From positions 1 to 64,000 of the forward strand of contig JAPKZA010000277.1 of the NCBI GenBank assembly GCA_026394015.1: 64,000 bases of DNA, given 5' to 3'. Below, one piece after another: positions 43,326-55,226 of the stretch (within the stretch, counting starts at the first letter, position 1; each line of letters opens with the position of its first letter). The translations under genes and the position numbers were made by a program. Source of the stretch: Acidobacteriota bacterium. GTDB taxonomy: Bacteria; Acidobacteriota; Terriglobia; Bryobacterales; Bryobacteraceae. The notes under the pieces were generated by a model that made no database searches, was not told where the DNA came from, and saw only the letters and a list, made by a program, of their open reading frames with translations.

Positions 43326-44813
43326 ATGGAAGATTCCGGCGACCCCGCCCTCTCCGCCCTCGCCCTCCGCATGCGCTTCTCCGAAGAACAAGCCAACCGC
43401 AGCCGACAAGACATCTCGACCGCCGGCAGCCTCTCCACCGCCCGCTTCATCGCCCAGGGCCTCGCCGAACTCCCCGGCCGCAAATCCATCATCTATTTCT
43501 CCGAAAGCCTCCAGCTCTACGACAACGAAGACGGCCCCCGCCAACGCACCGCCGACGCCCTCCGCGATCTCGCCGACCTCGCCAACCGCGCCGCCGTCGT
43601 CTTCTACACCATCGACCCCCGCGGCCTCGTCTCCACCGCGTTCACCGCCGCCGACTCCCCCTCCTCCAACCCCGCCCGAGCCAACGAGCAAAGCCAGCAA
43701 CGCCAAGAAAACGTCAACCTTTCAAAGGACGGCCTCTCCCTCCTCGCCGAAGAAACCGGCGGCATTTTCTATCACAATCGCAACGATATCGGCGTCGCCC
43801 TGAAAGAGGCCGTCCTCGACCAGGACGGCTACTATCTCCTCGCCTTCACCCCCGACGACGACACGTTCCAGAAGACCAAGGCCGGCCCCCGCTATCACCA
43901 GCTCAAAGTCAAAGTCACCCGCCCCGGTGCCCAGGTCCGCTACCGCCACGGCTTCGTTGGCACTTCCGACGCCGAGCGCCTCCCCGTTCAAACCAATCCC
44001 GTCCTCGCCGCTCTGCTCTCGCCGTTCCGCGCCGTCGACGTCCCCGTCAAACTCACCCCCATGTTCCTCCACGTCAACGGAACCGGCTCGTTCCTGCGCA
44101 ATTTCGCCCACGTCGACGTCCGGCCCTTCACTTATAAAGACGTCCCCGCCGACCCCGCCGACCCCGACCAAACCCCCTGGAAGGAAGCCAGCCTAGTCGT
44201 CGCCGCCTTCCTGTTTGACGCAAACGGAGCCATCGTCGAACGAGCCAGCCAAAGCCAAACCCTCCGCGCCCGCGGCGATACGTTCAGCCGCCTCCAAGCC
44301 CGCGGCATCGAACAACAAATCATCCTGCTCGCCAAAAAGCCCGGCCCCTATCAAGTCCGCGTCGCCGTCCTGGATTCAACCAACAAGAAGACCGGCTCCG
44401 CCAGCCAGTTCGTCGAAATCCCCGACATGGCCAAGAAGCGCCTCGTCCTCTCCGACCTCACCCTGAACGGCGAAGACCACAATAAAGACCGGACCGCCTT
44501 CAGCTCCCCCGCCCTCCGCCAAATGCGCCCCGGCGAACGCTTCTTCATCGGCGCTTTCGTTTACAACGCCGGCCCCGATCTGCTCATGCAGATCAGTCTC
44601 TACCGCGAAGGCAAGCTCGTCTACCGTTCGAAAAAGGAACCCATCCTCGTCAAGGCCGACCCCGCCTCCGGCGCCCGTCCCATCGACTACTCCCTCCCCC
44701 TCTCCCTCAAAGCCGCCCCCGGCGAATACGCCGTCGAACTCGCCGTGCAAGACCCCGCCGCCCCCAAGCGAAACCAGTTCGCCGTCCGCGCCCTCGACTT
44801 CACCGTCCGCTAA
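43326..44813 (+). CDS. C-terminal part of the VWFA protein (intact frame after the poly-C tract)
   Basis: The part of the broken VWFA gene that still has an ATG: 495 residues beginning MEDSGDPALSALALRMRF. It holds the second half of the VWFA domain (LSTARFIAQGLAELPGRKSI, VVFYTIDPRGLVSTAF, LSLLAEETGGIFYHNRND) and the long beta-rich tail shared with the paralogue (YYLLAFTPDDDTFQKTKAGP). The ATG has no Shine-Dalgarno and is not at a natural domain boundary, so independent translation is doubtful. Homology extends upstream in this frame to 43143. Confidence 0.6.
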   Translation: MEDSGDPALSALALRMRFSEEQANRSRQDISTAGSLSTARFIAQGLAELPGRKSIIYFSESLQLYDNEDGPRQRTADALRDLADLANRAAVVFYTIDPRGLVSTAFTAADSPSSNPARANEQSQQRQENVNLSKDGLSLLAEETGGIFYHNRNDIGVALKEAVLDQDGYYLLAFTPDDDTFQKTKAGPRYHQLKVKVTRPGAQVRYRHGFVGTSDAERLPVQTNPVLAALLSPFRAVDVPVKLTPMFLHVNGTGSFLRNFAHVDVRPFTYKDVPADPADPDQTPWKEASLVVAAFLFDANGAIVERASQSQTLRARGDTFSRLQARGIEQQIILLAKKPGPYQVRVAVLDSTNKKTGSASQFVEIPDMAKKRLVLSDLTLNGEDHNKDRTAFSSPALRQMRPGERFFIGAFVYNAGPDLLMQISLYREGKLVYRSKKEPILVKADPASGARPIDYSLPLSLKAAPGEYAVELAVQDPAAPKRNQFAVRALDFTVR

Positions 44814-45254
44814 TCATTCCCCTGCCCGGCTCACCGGAAACTTCGAGAACGCTTTCTCCATCATCTTCCCGATGTTCTTCTCGCTCTCCACGTCAATCGC
44901 CGAACTCCCGCTGTCGGTCCCGATCATCCGCCACAACACGCTCTTCGTCGTCCGTATCCCGCCGCCGCCCCATCGGCCGCCTCCGCCCGACGTCATCCGC
45001 GTCGTCCGCGGCTTCTCCCGCATCCGGTACGGAATCACCACGTCCGGCTGATCCTTCGTCTCCTGCCAGCCCTTCGTCGCCAACTGCTTATCCACCGCTT
45101 GATGCACCCGCGCATCCAGCAAGCTCGGCGACTCCGTACCACTTCTCCAGGCGTAGGTTCGATACTTCGCCAAGTTCACCCCCGGCGCCGCGTCCGTCTT
45201 CACATCCATCGCCCAGGCACCCGCCAATGCGAAAAGTCCAATCCAGAGTTTCAT
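44814..45254 (-). CDS. DUF4136-like exported protein
   Basis: A 146-residue exported protein. Signal peptide MKLWIGLFALAGAWA, then the DUF4136 pattern MDVKTDAAPGVNLAKYRTYAW, VHQAVDKQLATKGW and PDVVIPYRMREK, then a Gly/Arg-rich loop (GGGGRWGGGGIRTT) and KNIGKMMEKAFSKFP. ATG 45254 is preferred over 45281 because it directly starts the signal peptide. It is convergent with the first VWFA gene (stops adjacent) and divergent from the second. It lacks a lipobox Cys, unlike many DUF4136 lipoproteins. Confidence 0.78.
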   Translation of the reverse strand: MKLWIGLFALAGAWAMDVKTDAAPGVNLAKYRTYAWRSGTESPSLLDARVHQAVDKQLATKGWQETKDQPDVVIPYRMREKPRTTRMTSGGGGRWGGGGIRTTKSVLWRMIGTDSGSSAIDVESEKNIGKMMEKAFSKFPVSRAGE

Positions 45255-45288
45255 CACACTCACCGTCCCTAACTCTACCAACCCCGAC

Positions 45289-45294
45289 TACCCT
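45289..45294 (+). promoter_or_regulatory. TANNNT -10-like box (C-TACCCT) before the second VWFA gene
   Basis: TACCCT ends 6 bases before ATG 45301, with no Shine-Dalgarno. Part of the recurring start-proximal set. Confidence 0.3.
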
Positions 45295-45300
45295 GGGATT

Positions 45301-47202
45301 ATGCGCCTTTTCGCCTCACTCTGTACCGCCACGCTCCTCCTCGCGCAAGAGTCCGCCGCGCCCACCATTCGCATCAACGTCAACCTGATTCAAATCGACG
45401 CCACTGTCACCGACAAACAAGGCAAGCACGTCCCGAATCTCACCGCCGCCGATTTCGAACTCCTCCAGGACGGAAAGCGCCAAACGATCACCGACGTTCT
45501 CTGGGTGCATCCCGGCACCCTCGCCGCGCCCCGCCGAACCTTGGCCATCCTCGTCGACGATCTCAGCCTCTCCGCCCGCAGTCTCGCCGATACCCGCGAC
45601 GCCCTTCGCAACCTCATCAATACCAAGCTCGGCCCCCAGGACGTCGTCTCCGTCGGTCAAGTCTCCAACGGCGATGCCCTCCTCCAGCGCTTTACCTCCG
45701 ATAAGCGGCAACTTCTCGCCATGGTCGACCGTCTCTCCCTCCGCGGTCGCCACGGAGCCGCTTCGATCGCCCCGCTCGAAGGGGGCGGAGAGCAGGCTGG
45801 CGATCCCACCCTCGCTGGACTCGCCCGCGCCCAATTCGCTCGCGAAGAAAGCGCCATGAATACGCGCAAGGAAATCAACGCCCGCGTCTTCCTCGCCACG
45901 GCCCAGCACCTCGTGCGCGGCTTGCGCGAACTCCCCGGGCGAAAATCGCTCATTCTCTTCGCCGAGCAACTGGCCCTCTCCGCCGCCTCCGACGCGCCGA
46001 GTGCTTTATCCACCGACCGAACGCTCACCACCATTCGCGAACTCGCCGACTGGGCCAATCGTTCCTCCGTCGTGCTCTACCCCATTGACCCCCGCGGCAC
46101 CGCCAACGCCATGCTCTCTGCCGCCGACGACATGCCAGCCGTCGTCGGCCGCCGCGGCATGGGCCGCATCGCGCCACGCGAGCAATCCTACCTCGACTCC
46201 CAATACGGCCACTCCCTCCTGGCCGAACAAACCGGCGGCCTCGCCTCCCTCAATCGCAACGATCTCCCCGAAGCCCTCGCCACCGCCGTCTCCGACCAGG
46301 AAGGATACTACATCCTCAGTTATCGTCCCGACGACCAAACCTTCGTGCAGTCCAAGCAGGGCCCCAAGTTCCATCGCACCGAAGTCAAGCTCCGCCCCGC
46401 CGGTCTCCGCGTCCGCTACCGGCATGGCATCGTCGGCGCCGACGATGCCCAACGCATCCCCCCTCCGGCCAGCCCGCTGGAAGCGGCTCTGCTCTCTCCC
46501 CTCCGCGCCACCGCCCTTCCCTTTCGCCTTACCCCCCTTCTCCTCCGCCAACCCGATGGCACCGCCTTCGTTCGGGCCCTGCTGCACTTGAACGTCCAAC
46601 CCTTAGATTTTCGCGAAGCTCCCGCCGCCAAAGATGACCCCGACCAATCCCCTTGGTACGAAGCCAATGTCGTCATGGCCGTCTTCCTCTATGACGACAA
46701 CGGCGACGCTGTCCAAAAGGTCAGCCGTTCGCAACGCATCCGCGCCCGCGGCCCCGCTCTCGATTCCATCCAGTCCCACGGCCTCATGCAGCAACTCGAA
46801 CTCCCCATCCCCCGCCCTGGCCCCTATCAGCTCCGCGCCGCTCTCGTCGATACCAGCACGCAAAAGGCCGGCTCCGCCAGCCGCTTTCTCGAAGCGCCGG
46901 ACTGGGCCAGCGGCCATCTCGCCCTCTCCGATATCGTCCTCTCCGGGCAATCCGGCCCCGCTCTCCGCCAACTCAACGCCGGCGAACAGTTCTCCTATTC
47001 CGCTGCCGTCTATAACGGGGGCCCCGCCCTCGTCTCCCAAATCAGTATCTATCGCCAGGGAAAACTCATCCATCGGGGCGAACCGACCAACCGCTCGAAA
47101 CCTCAAATCGAAGGCGCCCTCGCCCTCGACCCCGGTGCCGCCATAGGCGCTCCCAAATCCCGGCAATTCGCGCTCCGGCAGATCGACTTCACCATCCGCT
47201 AG
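45301..47202 (+). CDS. Acidobacteria-type secreted VWFA-domain protein
   Basis: A 633-residue exported protein. Signal peptide MRLFASLCTATLLLAQ, a short N-terminal beta domain (IRINVNLIQIDATVTDKQG), then a VWFA domain with an intact metal-ion site DLSLS (Asp87, Ser89, Ser91) and the later TTIRELADWANRSSV. The C-terminal half is beta-rich and probably binds another envelope component. It is the intact paralogue of the broken gene at 42830-44813 and serves as the template for judging that gene. An HtrA-like protease follows. Confidence 0.88.
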   Translation: MRLFASLCTATLLLAQESAAPTIRINVNLIQIDATVTDKQGKHVPNLTAADFELLQDGKRQTITDVLWVHPGTLAAPRRTLAILVDDLSLSARSLADTRDALRNLINTKLGPQDVVSVGQVSNGDALLQRFTSDKRQLLAMVDRLSLRGRHGAASIAPLEGGGEQAGDPTLAGLARAQFAREESAMNTRKEINARVFLATAQHLVRGLRELPGRKSLILFAEQLALSAASDAPSALSTDRTLTTIRELADWANRSSVVLYPIDPRGTANAMLSAADDMPAVVGRRGMGRIAPREQSYLDSQYGHSLLAEQTGGLASLNRNDLPEALATAVSDQEGYYILSYRPDDQTFVQSKQGPKFHRTEVKLRPAGLRVRYRHGIVGADDAQRIPPPASPLEAALLSPLRATALPFRLTPLLLRQPDGTAFVRALLHLNVQPLDFREAPAAKDDPDQSPWYEANVVMAVFLYDDNGDAVQKVSRSQRIRARGPALDSIQSHGLMQQLELPIPRPGPYQLRAALVDTSTQKAGSASRFLEAPDWASGHLALSDIVLSGQSGPALRQLNAGEQFSYSAAVYNGGPALVSQISIYRQGKLIHRGEPTNRSKPQIEGALALDPGAAIGAPKSRQFALRQIDFTIR

Positions 47203-47267
47203 CGTCCCCTACCCACCGGTTCCGCGCTCGCCTCCACAGGCGATTCTCAATCTCTCTCCAAAGGAAC

Positions 47268-47273
47268 TACTGT
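47268..47273 (+). promoter_or_regulatory. TANNNT -10-like box (C-TACTGT) before the HtrA-like gene
   Basis: TACTGT ends 6 bases before ATG 47280. Here GGAAGG also lies directly before the ATG, so a normal leader with the promoter further upstream is equally possible. Confidence 0.25.
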
Positions 47274-47279
47274 GGAAGG

Positions 47280-48623
47280 ATGACAAGCCGTGCCCTGTTC
47301 CTTCTCCTCCCTGCCCTCCTCGCCGCCCAACCTCCCCCCACCAAGTCCTCCCTCGCCACCCTCAGCGGCGAAATCCGCGCCCTCACCGCCCGCGCCTCCC
47401 GCGCCGTCGTCGAAATTCAAGTCTCTTCCTATTCCGCCGACGAAAACGCCCCCGGTGCCGCCTTCTCCCGCCGCCAAGGCCTCGGCTCTGGCGTCATCAT
47501 CGATTCCCACGGCTACATCGTCACCAACGCCCACGTCGTCGCCGGCTCCGTCGAAGTCAAAGTCCTCCTCTCCAACCAACGGACTCTTGACGCCCGCATC
47601 CTCGGCATCGACCGCGAAACCGATCTCGCTGTCCTCAAAGTCGCCGCCAACAACCTCCCCGTTCTGACCTTCGCCCCCCCCTCCAGCCTCCGCCAAGGCG
47701 ACCTCGTCCTCGCCATCGGCAATCCCCTTGGTCTTCGCAACTCCGTCTCCCTCGGCGTCGTCAGCGCCATCGCCCGCACCATCAGCGACTCGAATCCCCT
47801 CAGCTACATCCAAACCGACGCCTCCATCAACCCCGGCAACAGCGGCGGCGCCCTCGTCGATACCGAAGGCCGCCTCGTCGGCATCAATACGTTCATCTTT
47901 TCGCAATCCGGCGGCAACGAAGGCCTCGGCTTCGCCATCCCCGCCCCCCTCGTTCGCGATATCGTCCAACAACTCCGCACCAAAGGCTACGTCGACCGCG
48001 GCGAAATTGGCGTCGTCCTCCAGGACCTTAACCCCACCCTCATCTCCGCCCTCTCGCTCCCCGTTGCCTCCGGCGCCATCGTCGCCGACGTCGAACCCGA
48101 TAGCCCCGCCGACCGCGCCGGCCTCCAGATCGGCGACCTCCTCCTTGCTGTCAATGGACAACCCACTAACTCCGTCCGCCGCTTCTCCAGCGTCGTTTAC
48201 GCCAAACCGCATGGCGAAAAACTCACCCTCCAAATCCAGCGCGGCGATAAACCCCTCTCGATCCAAGTCACCACCCGCGCCCGCCGCGCCCGCTTCGACC
48301 CCCTCGGCTCCCTCGCCGACCCCGCCAAACACCTCCTCCCCCGCCTCGGCGTCCTCGGCATCGAAGTCGATCAGGCAATCGCCAAAATGGTCCCCGGACT
48401 CCGCCACCAGTACGGCGTCATCGTCGCCGCCCGCTCCGCCGAAGGCCTCCCCCAGCCCATCGACCTCCAGCCCGGCGACGTCATCTATAGCATCAACGGC
48501 ATCTCCGTCGCCTCCCTCGATTTCCTCCAAACCCAACTCCGCGAAAGGAAGGCCGGCGCCCCCGTCGCTCTGCAAATAGAACGCGAAGGTCACCTCCACT
48601 TCGTCACCCTCGACCTGGTTTAA
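47280..48623 (+). CDS. HtrA/DegP-like trypsin-type serine protease with two PDZ domains
   Basis: A 447-residue periplasmic protease. Signal peptide [17 protein letters not shown]. The catalytic triad is His85 (VTNAHVV), Asp115 ([10 protein letters not shown]) and Ser188 ([10 protein letters not shown]). A first PDZ domain at about 240-325 carries [21 protein letters not shown] second, less typical PDZ at about 345-440 carries [20 protein letters not shown]. The layout is that of DegP/DegQ quality-control proteases. It follows the VWFA gene by 77 bases and precedes purQ by 19. Confidence 0.93.
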   Translation: MTSRALFLLLPALLAAQPPPTKSSLATLSGEIRALTARASRAVVEIQVSSYSADENAPGAAFSRRQGLGSGVIIDSHGYIVTNAHVVAGSVEVKVLLSNQRTLDARILGIDRETDLAVLKVAANNLPVLTFAPPSSLRQGDLVLAIGNPLGLRNSVSLGVVSAIARTISDSNPLSYIQTDASINPGNSGGALVDTEGRLVGINTFIFSQSGGNEGLGFAIPAPLVRDIVQQLRTKGYVDRGEIGVVLQDLNPTLISALSLPVASGAIVADVEPDSPADRAGLQIGDLLLAVNGQPTNSVRRFSSVVYAKPHGEKLTLQIQRGDKPLSIQVTTRARRARFDPLGSLADPAKHLLPRLGVLGIEVDQAIAKMVPGLRHQYGVIVAARSAEGLPQPIDLQPGDVIYSINGISVASLDFLQTQLRERKAGAPVALQIEREGHLHFVTLDLV

Positions 48624-48627
48624 TTGC

Positions 48628-48633
48628 TACAAT
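48628..48633 (+). promoter_or_regulatory. TANNNT -10-like box (GC-TACAAT) before purQ
   Basis: TGCTACAAT ends 9 bases before ATG 48643 and lies in the 19-base gap after the protease gene. It is the best example of the repeated GCTACAAT-9-ATG layout. Confidence 0.45.
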
Positions 48634-48642
48634 TGGAATTCG

Positions 48643-49314
48643 ATGAAATTTGGCGTTGTCGTCTTCCCTGGAAGTAATTGCGATCACGATGCACACTACG
48701 CCGTGACGCAGAACGTAGGCGCCCAAGCCTCGTTCCTCTGGCATCAGGAATCCACCGTTCCTTCGGATATTGATGCCATCATCCTCCCCGGTGGCTTCAG
48801 CTACGGAGACTATCTCCGCTGCGGTGCCATCGCGAAATTCTCCCCCATCATCGGTGCCGTGAAGAAATTCGCTCACGCCGGCGGCCTTGTCATGGGCTTC
48901 TGCAATGGCTTCCAGATTCTCACCGAATCCGGCCTCCTCCCCGGCGCGCTCATCCGCAACAACGAGCTGAAATTCATCTGCCGCCCCATCGACCTCCGGG
49001 TCGAAACCACCAACACCCCCTTCACAAACACTGCCTCCCAAGGGCAAATCCTGAGTCTCCCCATCGCTCACGGCGAAGGCTGCTACACCGCCGAACCCCA
49101 CGTCCTCGACGAGCTCGAAGCCGAAGACCGCGTGGTCTTTCGCTATGTCAAAAATCCCAATGGCTCCCTCCGCGACATCGCTGGAATCTGCAACGCCCAG
49201 CGTAATGTTCTCGGCATGATGCCTCACCCGGAACGCGCGGCCGACCCCCTCATGGGGTCCACCGACGGCCTCGTCCTGTTCCACTCCCTCATCGCCTCCC
49301 TAGCCTCTAAATAA
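48643..49314 (+). CDS. purQ: Phosphoribosylformylglycinamidine synthase subunit PurQ
   Basis: A 223-residue glutaminase subunit that feeds ammonia to PurL in purine synthesis. The class I amidotransferase triad is visible: nucleophile Cys in GFCNGFQIL and the His-x-Glu of [25 protein letters not shown] is diagnostic for PurQ. It lies 3 bases before purL. The small PurS subunit normally needed with this PurQ/PurL form is not next to it. Confidence 0.97.
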   Translation: MKFGVVVFPGSNCDHDAHYAVTQNVGAQASFLWHQESTVPSDIDAIILPGGFSYGDYLRCGAIAKFSPIIGAVKKFAHAGGLVMGFCNGFQILTESGLLPGALIRNNELKFICRPIDLRVETTNTPFTNTASQGQILSLPIAHGEGCYTAEPHVLDELEAEDRVVFRYVKNPNGSLRDIAGICNAQRNVLGMMPHPERAADPLMGSTDGLVLFHSLIASLASK

Positions 49315-49317
49315 TCA

Positions 49318-51511
<2,194 letters not shown>

Positions 51512-51519
<8 letters not shown>

Positions 51520-52942
51520 GACAGAAATCGACGATGACAAGCTCCACGAAGAATGCGGCGTTTTCGCCATTTATGGCCACGAAGAAGCCGCGAATCTCGC
51601 CTATTTAGGCCTCTACGCCCTCCAGCATCGGGGCCAGGAGTCCGCCGGCATCGCCTCCAGCGACGGCCGTCAACTTCTCTGCCACAAGAGCATGGGCCAT
51701 GTTGCCGATATCTTCACGCCCGAAGTGCTCGCCGGCCTCCCCGGCCATATGGCGATCGGTCATACCCGCTACTCCACCACCGGTGATTCGAAGGCGCTCA
51801 ACGCCCAACCCTTCAGCGTCGCCTGCAACAAAGGGCTCATCGCGGTCGCCCACAACGGCAACATCACCAACGCCGCCGAACTCCGCCGCGAACTGGAAGC
51901 CGAAGGTTCTATCTTCCAAGCTTCTAGCGATACCGAAGTAATCCTCCATCTCGTCGCCAAGTCCCGTGAGCGGACCCTCGCCGGAGCCCTCCGCGAGGCC
52001 CTCCTCCAGCTCGAAGGCGCGTTTTCCCTCGTCTTTCTCGCCAAAGATCGCATCATCGTCGCCCGCGACCCCCACGGCTTCCGGCCCCTCGCCATGGGCA
52101 AGATGGAGATCTCCAAGCACAAAATCGGCTACGTCTTTGCTTCGGAAACCTGCGCCTTCGACCTCGTCGACGCCGTCTATCAGAGCGAAATCGAACCCGG
52201 CGAAATGGTCATCGTCGGCCCCGAAGGCGTCTCCCGCGAACAGTGGGCCCCCCGCCGCAACAAAGCCCATTGCGTCTTTGAGCACGTCTATTTTGCCCGT
52301 CCGGATTCGCTTGTCTTCGGTCGACCGGTCCAGCAGTCCCGCGAACGCATGGGCCGCCTCCTCGCTAAGGAACATCCGGCCGACGGCGATATCGTCGTCC
52401 CGGTGCCGGACTCCGGCGTCGCCGCCGCCCTCGGCTATGCCGACGAAATCGGCATCCCTTTCCGTTTGGGTTTGATCCGTAATCACTACGTCGGCCGGAC
52501 GTTCATCGAGCCTTCGCAGGCCATCCGCGATTTCGGCGTGAAGCTCAAGCTCAACCCGGTCCGGCATCTCCTCGAAGGCAAACGCGTCATCCTCGTCGAC
52601 GATTCCATCGTCCGCGGCACCACCTCCCGGAAGATCGTCCGCATGGTCCGCCAAGCCGGAGCCCGCGAGGTCCATCTTCGGATCTCCTGCCCGCCGACCA
52701 TTAGCCCGTGTTTCTACGGCGTCGATACCCCGAATAAGCAGCAACTTATCGCCGCTAACTCTACTAACGAAGAGATCCGTAAGTTCGTCGAGGCCGACTC
52801 ACTCGGCTATCTTCCGATGGCTAAACTTACGGAGGCCGTCGGCGACCACAACCGCGATTTCTGTTACGCCTGTTACAGCGGTGATTACCCGACCCTCATC
52901 AACATCGAGGAGATGTCCCGGGACACGCCGCCCCTGGGCTAG
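51512..52942 (+). CDS. purF: Amidophosphoribosyltransferase PurF
   Basis: A 476-residue enzyme catalysing the first committed step of purine synthesis (PRPP to phosphoribosylamine). The N-terminal nucleophile is Cys15 after a short propeptide ([11 protein letters not shown]), which must be cut off. The N-terminal glutaminase domain shows [13 protein letters not shown]. The phosphoribosyltransferase domain shows [17 protein letters not shown], the PRPP loop. ATG 51512 has GGAG 10 bases upstream; earlier in-frame starts lie within purL and are less likely. The gene order purQ-purL-purF is common. Confidence 0.97.
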
Positions 52943-52945
52943 AAT
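52940..52945 (+). promoter_or_regulatory. TANNNT -10-like box (GGC-TAGAAT) before the first Uma2 gene
   Basis: TAGAAT ends 6 bases before ATG 52952. Its first bases contain the TAG stop codon of purF. Confidence 0.35.
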
Positions 52946-52951
52946 ATCGTC

Positions 52952-53488
52952 ATGGCCTCCGCCGCTCTAAAAATTTCGGTCGCTGAATTCGTTGCACTGC
53001 CAGAGGTCGACGGAATTAAGCGCGAATTGGTCAACGGTGAAATCTGGGAGGAACCCCTGTCGAACGCCCACCAGTCTCACGAGATCCTGAAAGGCCGTAT
53101 CCTCCAATGTTTGGCCTATTTCGCTGGGCGCCCCGCCCGCTACTTGGTCTTTTCCGAGTCCGCTTACCAATTCGCCGAAGACGATTTGATGAGCCCGGAT
53201 GTCTCGGTCGTGATCGAAGCCCGCCCGGATCTGCGCGCCGAGGGATTTCTCACCTGCATCCCGGAGATAGCCGTAGAGGTCGTTTCCGCGGAATCCGCCA
53301 AGCGCCTGTTTCACAAAGTGAAGACCTATCAGGCACATGGCATCAAAGAGGTGTGGATCGTGCTCCCCCAGGAAGCCGAGATCCTCATCTATGCCCCCAC
53401 CGGCATCTCCGAACTCCGCCGCAAAGACACCCTCACCTCCCCCCTCCTCCCCGGCTTCTCCTACCCTCTCGAAGAGCTTTTTTCCTAA
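52952..53488 (+). CDS. Uma2 family (DUF820) restriction-endonuclease-like protein
   Basis: A 178-residue protein with the PD-(D/E)xK-like fold of Uma2. The motif order is KRELVNGEIWEEP, MSPDVSVVIEARP with the first Asp, IPEIAVEVVSAES with the Glu pair region, and a Lys in RLFHKVKTYQAHGIKEVW. The C-terminus LLPGFSYPLEELFS is typical. Uma2 families are expanded in cyanobacteria and acidobacteria; their role is unproven. It is followed at 53517 by a same-length paralogue with the same first residues, indicating tandem duplication. Confidence 0.88.
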   Translation: MASAALKISVAEFVALPEVDGIKRELVNGEIWEEPLSNAHQSHEILKGRILQCLAYFAGRPARYLVFSESAYQFAEDDLMSPDVSVVIEARPDLRAEGFLTCIPEIAVEVVSAESAKRLFHKVKTYQAHGIKEVWIVLPQEAEILIYAPTGISELRRKDTLTSPLLPGFSYPLEELFS

Positions 53489-53504
53489 ACGCCCGCCGCT
53501 CGGC

Positions 53505-53510
53505 TAAGCT
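53505..53510 (+). promoter_or_regulatory. TANNNT -10-like box (GGC-TAAGCT) before the second Uma2 gene
   Basis: TAAGCT ends 6 bases before ATG 53517, the same spacing as at the first Uma2 gene, though the hexamers differ. The gap between the genes is only 28 bases. Confidence 0.3.
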
Positions 53511-53516
53511 AGGTAG

Positions 53517-54053
53517 ATGGCCTCCGCAGCAGTCAAGATTACCGTCGACGAATTCTTGGCCCTACCGGAAATCGAAGACCTGCACCGGGAATTGGTCCAC
53601 GGTGAAATCTGGGAGGAGCCTTTGGGGAACGCGGGAGAAACTCATGAGATCGTCAAGAGCAACCTATTACAAGCTCTATCCGTTGCCGCCGGTTGGCCTC
53701 GCCGCTTCCGCGTTTTGGTCGAATCTTCCTTCCGTTTCCGCGAAGCAGTGCTAATCCCAGACGTCAGCCTGCTCATCCAGTCCGATCCCACGCACTTCGG
53801 TCGGCAAACAGTACTCACCAGCATCCCCGACATCGCCATCGAAATCGTCTCCTCCGATTCCGCCACGCGCCTTATGGAAAAAATCGCCCTCTACCGCGAA
53901 TCCGCCGTCTCCGAAATCTGGGTCCTCTACCCCCGCCTCGGAACCATCGCCATCTATACAAAAAATGCCGTCCGCGAAGTCCGCCCAGCCGACACCCTAA
54001 CCTCCGCCCTCCTCCCCGGCTTCGCCCTCCCCCTCTCGGAACTCTTCTCCTAA
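53517..54053 (+). CDS. Uma2 family (DUF820) restriction-endonuclease-like protein, tandem paralogue
   Basis: A 178-residue paralogue of the previous gene (MASAAVKITVDEFLALPEIE against MASAALKISVAEFVALPEVD). Probable active-site elements are kept: LIPDVSLLIQSDP, IPDIAIEIVSSDSA and a Lys in MEKIALYRES. Its stop is directly followed by the ATG of the aminotransferase. Divergence between the copies is high outside the core, so the duplication is not recent. Confidence 0.87.
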   Translation: MASAAVKITVDEFLALPEIEDLHRELVHGEIWEEPLGNAGETHEIVKSNLLQALSVAAGWPRRFRVLVESSFRFREAVLIPDVSLLIQSDPTHFGRQTVLTSIPDIAIEIVSSDSATRLMEKIALYRESAVSEIWVLYPRLGTIAIYTKNAVREVRPADTLTSALLPGFALPLSELFS

Positions 54054-55226
54054 ATGCCAGCGCTCGTATCCTCCTCCGCCCAATCCGTCGCGCGTTCCCG
54101 TATCCGCGAACTCGCCGAAATCGCCCTCACCATGGACGGCGTCCATAAACTCTTCTTCGGCGAGTCCAACCTCCCCACCCCCGCCTTCCTGAAGGAAGCC
54201 GCCGCCCGCGCCATGGCCGACGGCTTCACCACCTACTGCCCCAACGCAGGCCTGCTCTCGACGCGCCAAGCCCTCGCCGACTACTACCAACTCCACCACG
54301 CCGTCACCCTCGACCCCACCCGCGAAATCATCGTCACCAGCGGCGGCGTCCAAGCCCTCAACCTCTCCATCCGCTGCCTCCTCAACCCTGGCGACGAAGC
54401 CCTCATCCTCACCCCCGCCTGGCCCAACGCCTGCTCCATCGTCGGCATGAACTCCGCCCACCCCATCGAAATGGCCCAGCCCCTCTCCGGCGACCGCTAC
54501 GTCATCGATTTCGACGCCCTCGAAGCCGCCGTCACCCCCCGCACTCGCTTCCTCATGTATACCTCGCCCTCCAACCCCCTCGGTTGGGTCGCGACCCTCG
54601 AAGACCAACAGCGCCTCCTCGATTTCACCCGCCGCCACGGCCTCTGGCTCCTCGCCGACGAGGTCTACGAACGCCTCACCTACGGCCCCGCCAACATCGA
54701 ACCCTCCATCCTCCGCCTCGCCACCCGCGACGACGCTGTCCTCGTCGCCCAGTCGTTCTCGAAGTCGTATTGCATGACTGGCTGGCGCCTCGGCTGGCTC
54801 ATCGGCCGCGCCGACCTCATCGCCAAGGCCACCCAGCTCAACGAGTTCATCGTCTCCTGCACCCCGCCCTTCGTCCAGAAAACCGGGGAAATCGCTCTCC
54901 GCGACGGCGAACCCTTCATCGCCGAACTTCTCACCATGCTCCGCGCCAACCGCGACTTCTGCGCCGCCGAACTCCGCTCCATGCCCGGCGTCACCGTCCC
55001 CGAACCAGACGGAGCCTTCTACCTCTTCCCTCAAATCCAAGGCCTCACCGACTCCTTCGATTTCTGCAAACGCCTCCTGCTCCAAACCAAGGTCGGCCTC
55101 GCCCCCGGCGTCGCCTTTGGCAACGGCGGCGAGGGCTCCGTCCGCCTCTGCTACGCCGTCGAAAAGCCCATCCTGGCCTCAGCTCTTGACCTCCTCCGGG
55201 AGTTCCTCAAGAACAACAAAAGCTGA
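54054..55226 (+). CDS. Class I/II PLP-dependent aminotransferase
   Basis: A 390-residue fold-type I aminotransferase of the AspC/DapC-like group. GVHKLFFGESNLPTPAFL begins the small domain, YTSPSNPLGW and LADEVYERL follow, and SFSKSYCMTGWRLGW carries the Schiff-base Lys237. A C-terminal Arg in GSVRLCYAV would bind the substrate carboxylate. The substrate amino acid cannot be told. It abuts the Uma2 gene and overlaps the helicase gene by one base (TGATG). Confidence 0.92.
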   Translation: MPALVSSSAQSVARSRIRELAEIALTMDGVHKLFFGESNLPTPAFLKEAAARAMADGFTTYCPNAGLLSTRQALADYYQLHHAVTLDPTREIIVTSGGVQALNLSIRCLLNPGDEALILTPAWPNACSIVGMNSAHPIEMAQPLSGDRYVIDFDALEAAVTPRTRFLMYTSPSNPLGWVATLEDQQRLLDFTRRHGLWLLADEVYERLTYGPANIEPSILRLATRDDAVLVAQSFSKSYCMTGWRLGWLIGRADLIAKATQLNEFIVSCTPPFVQKTGEIALRDGEPFIAELLTMLRANRDFCAAELRSMPGVTVPEPDGAFYLFPQIQGLTDSFDFCKRLLLQTKVGLAPGVAFGNGGEGSVRLCYAVEKPILASALDLLREFLKNNKS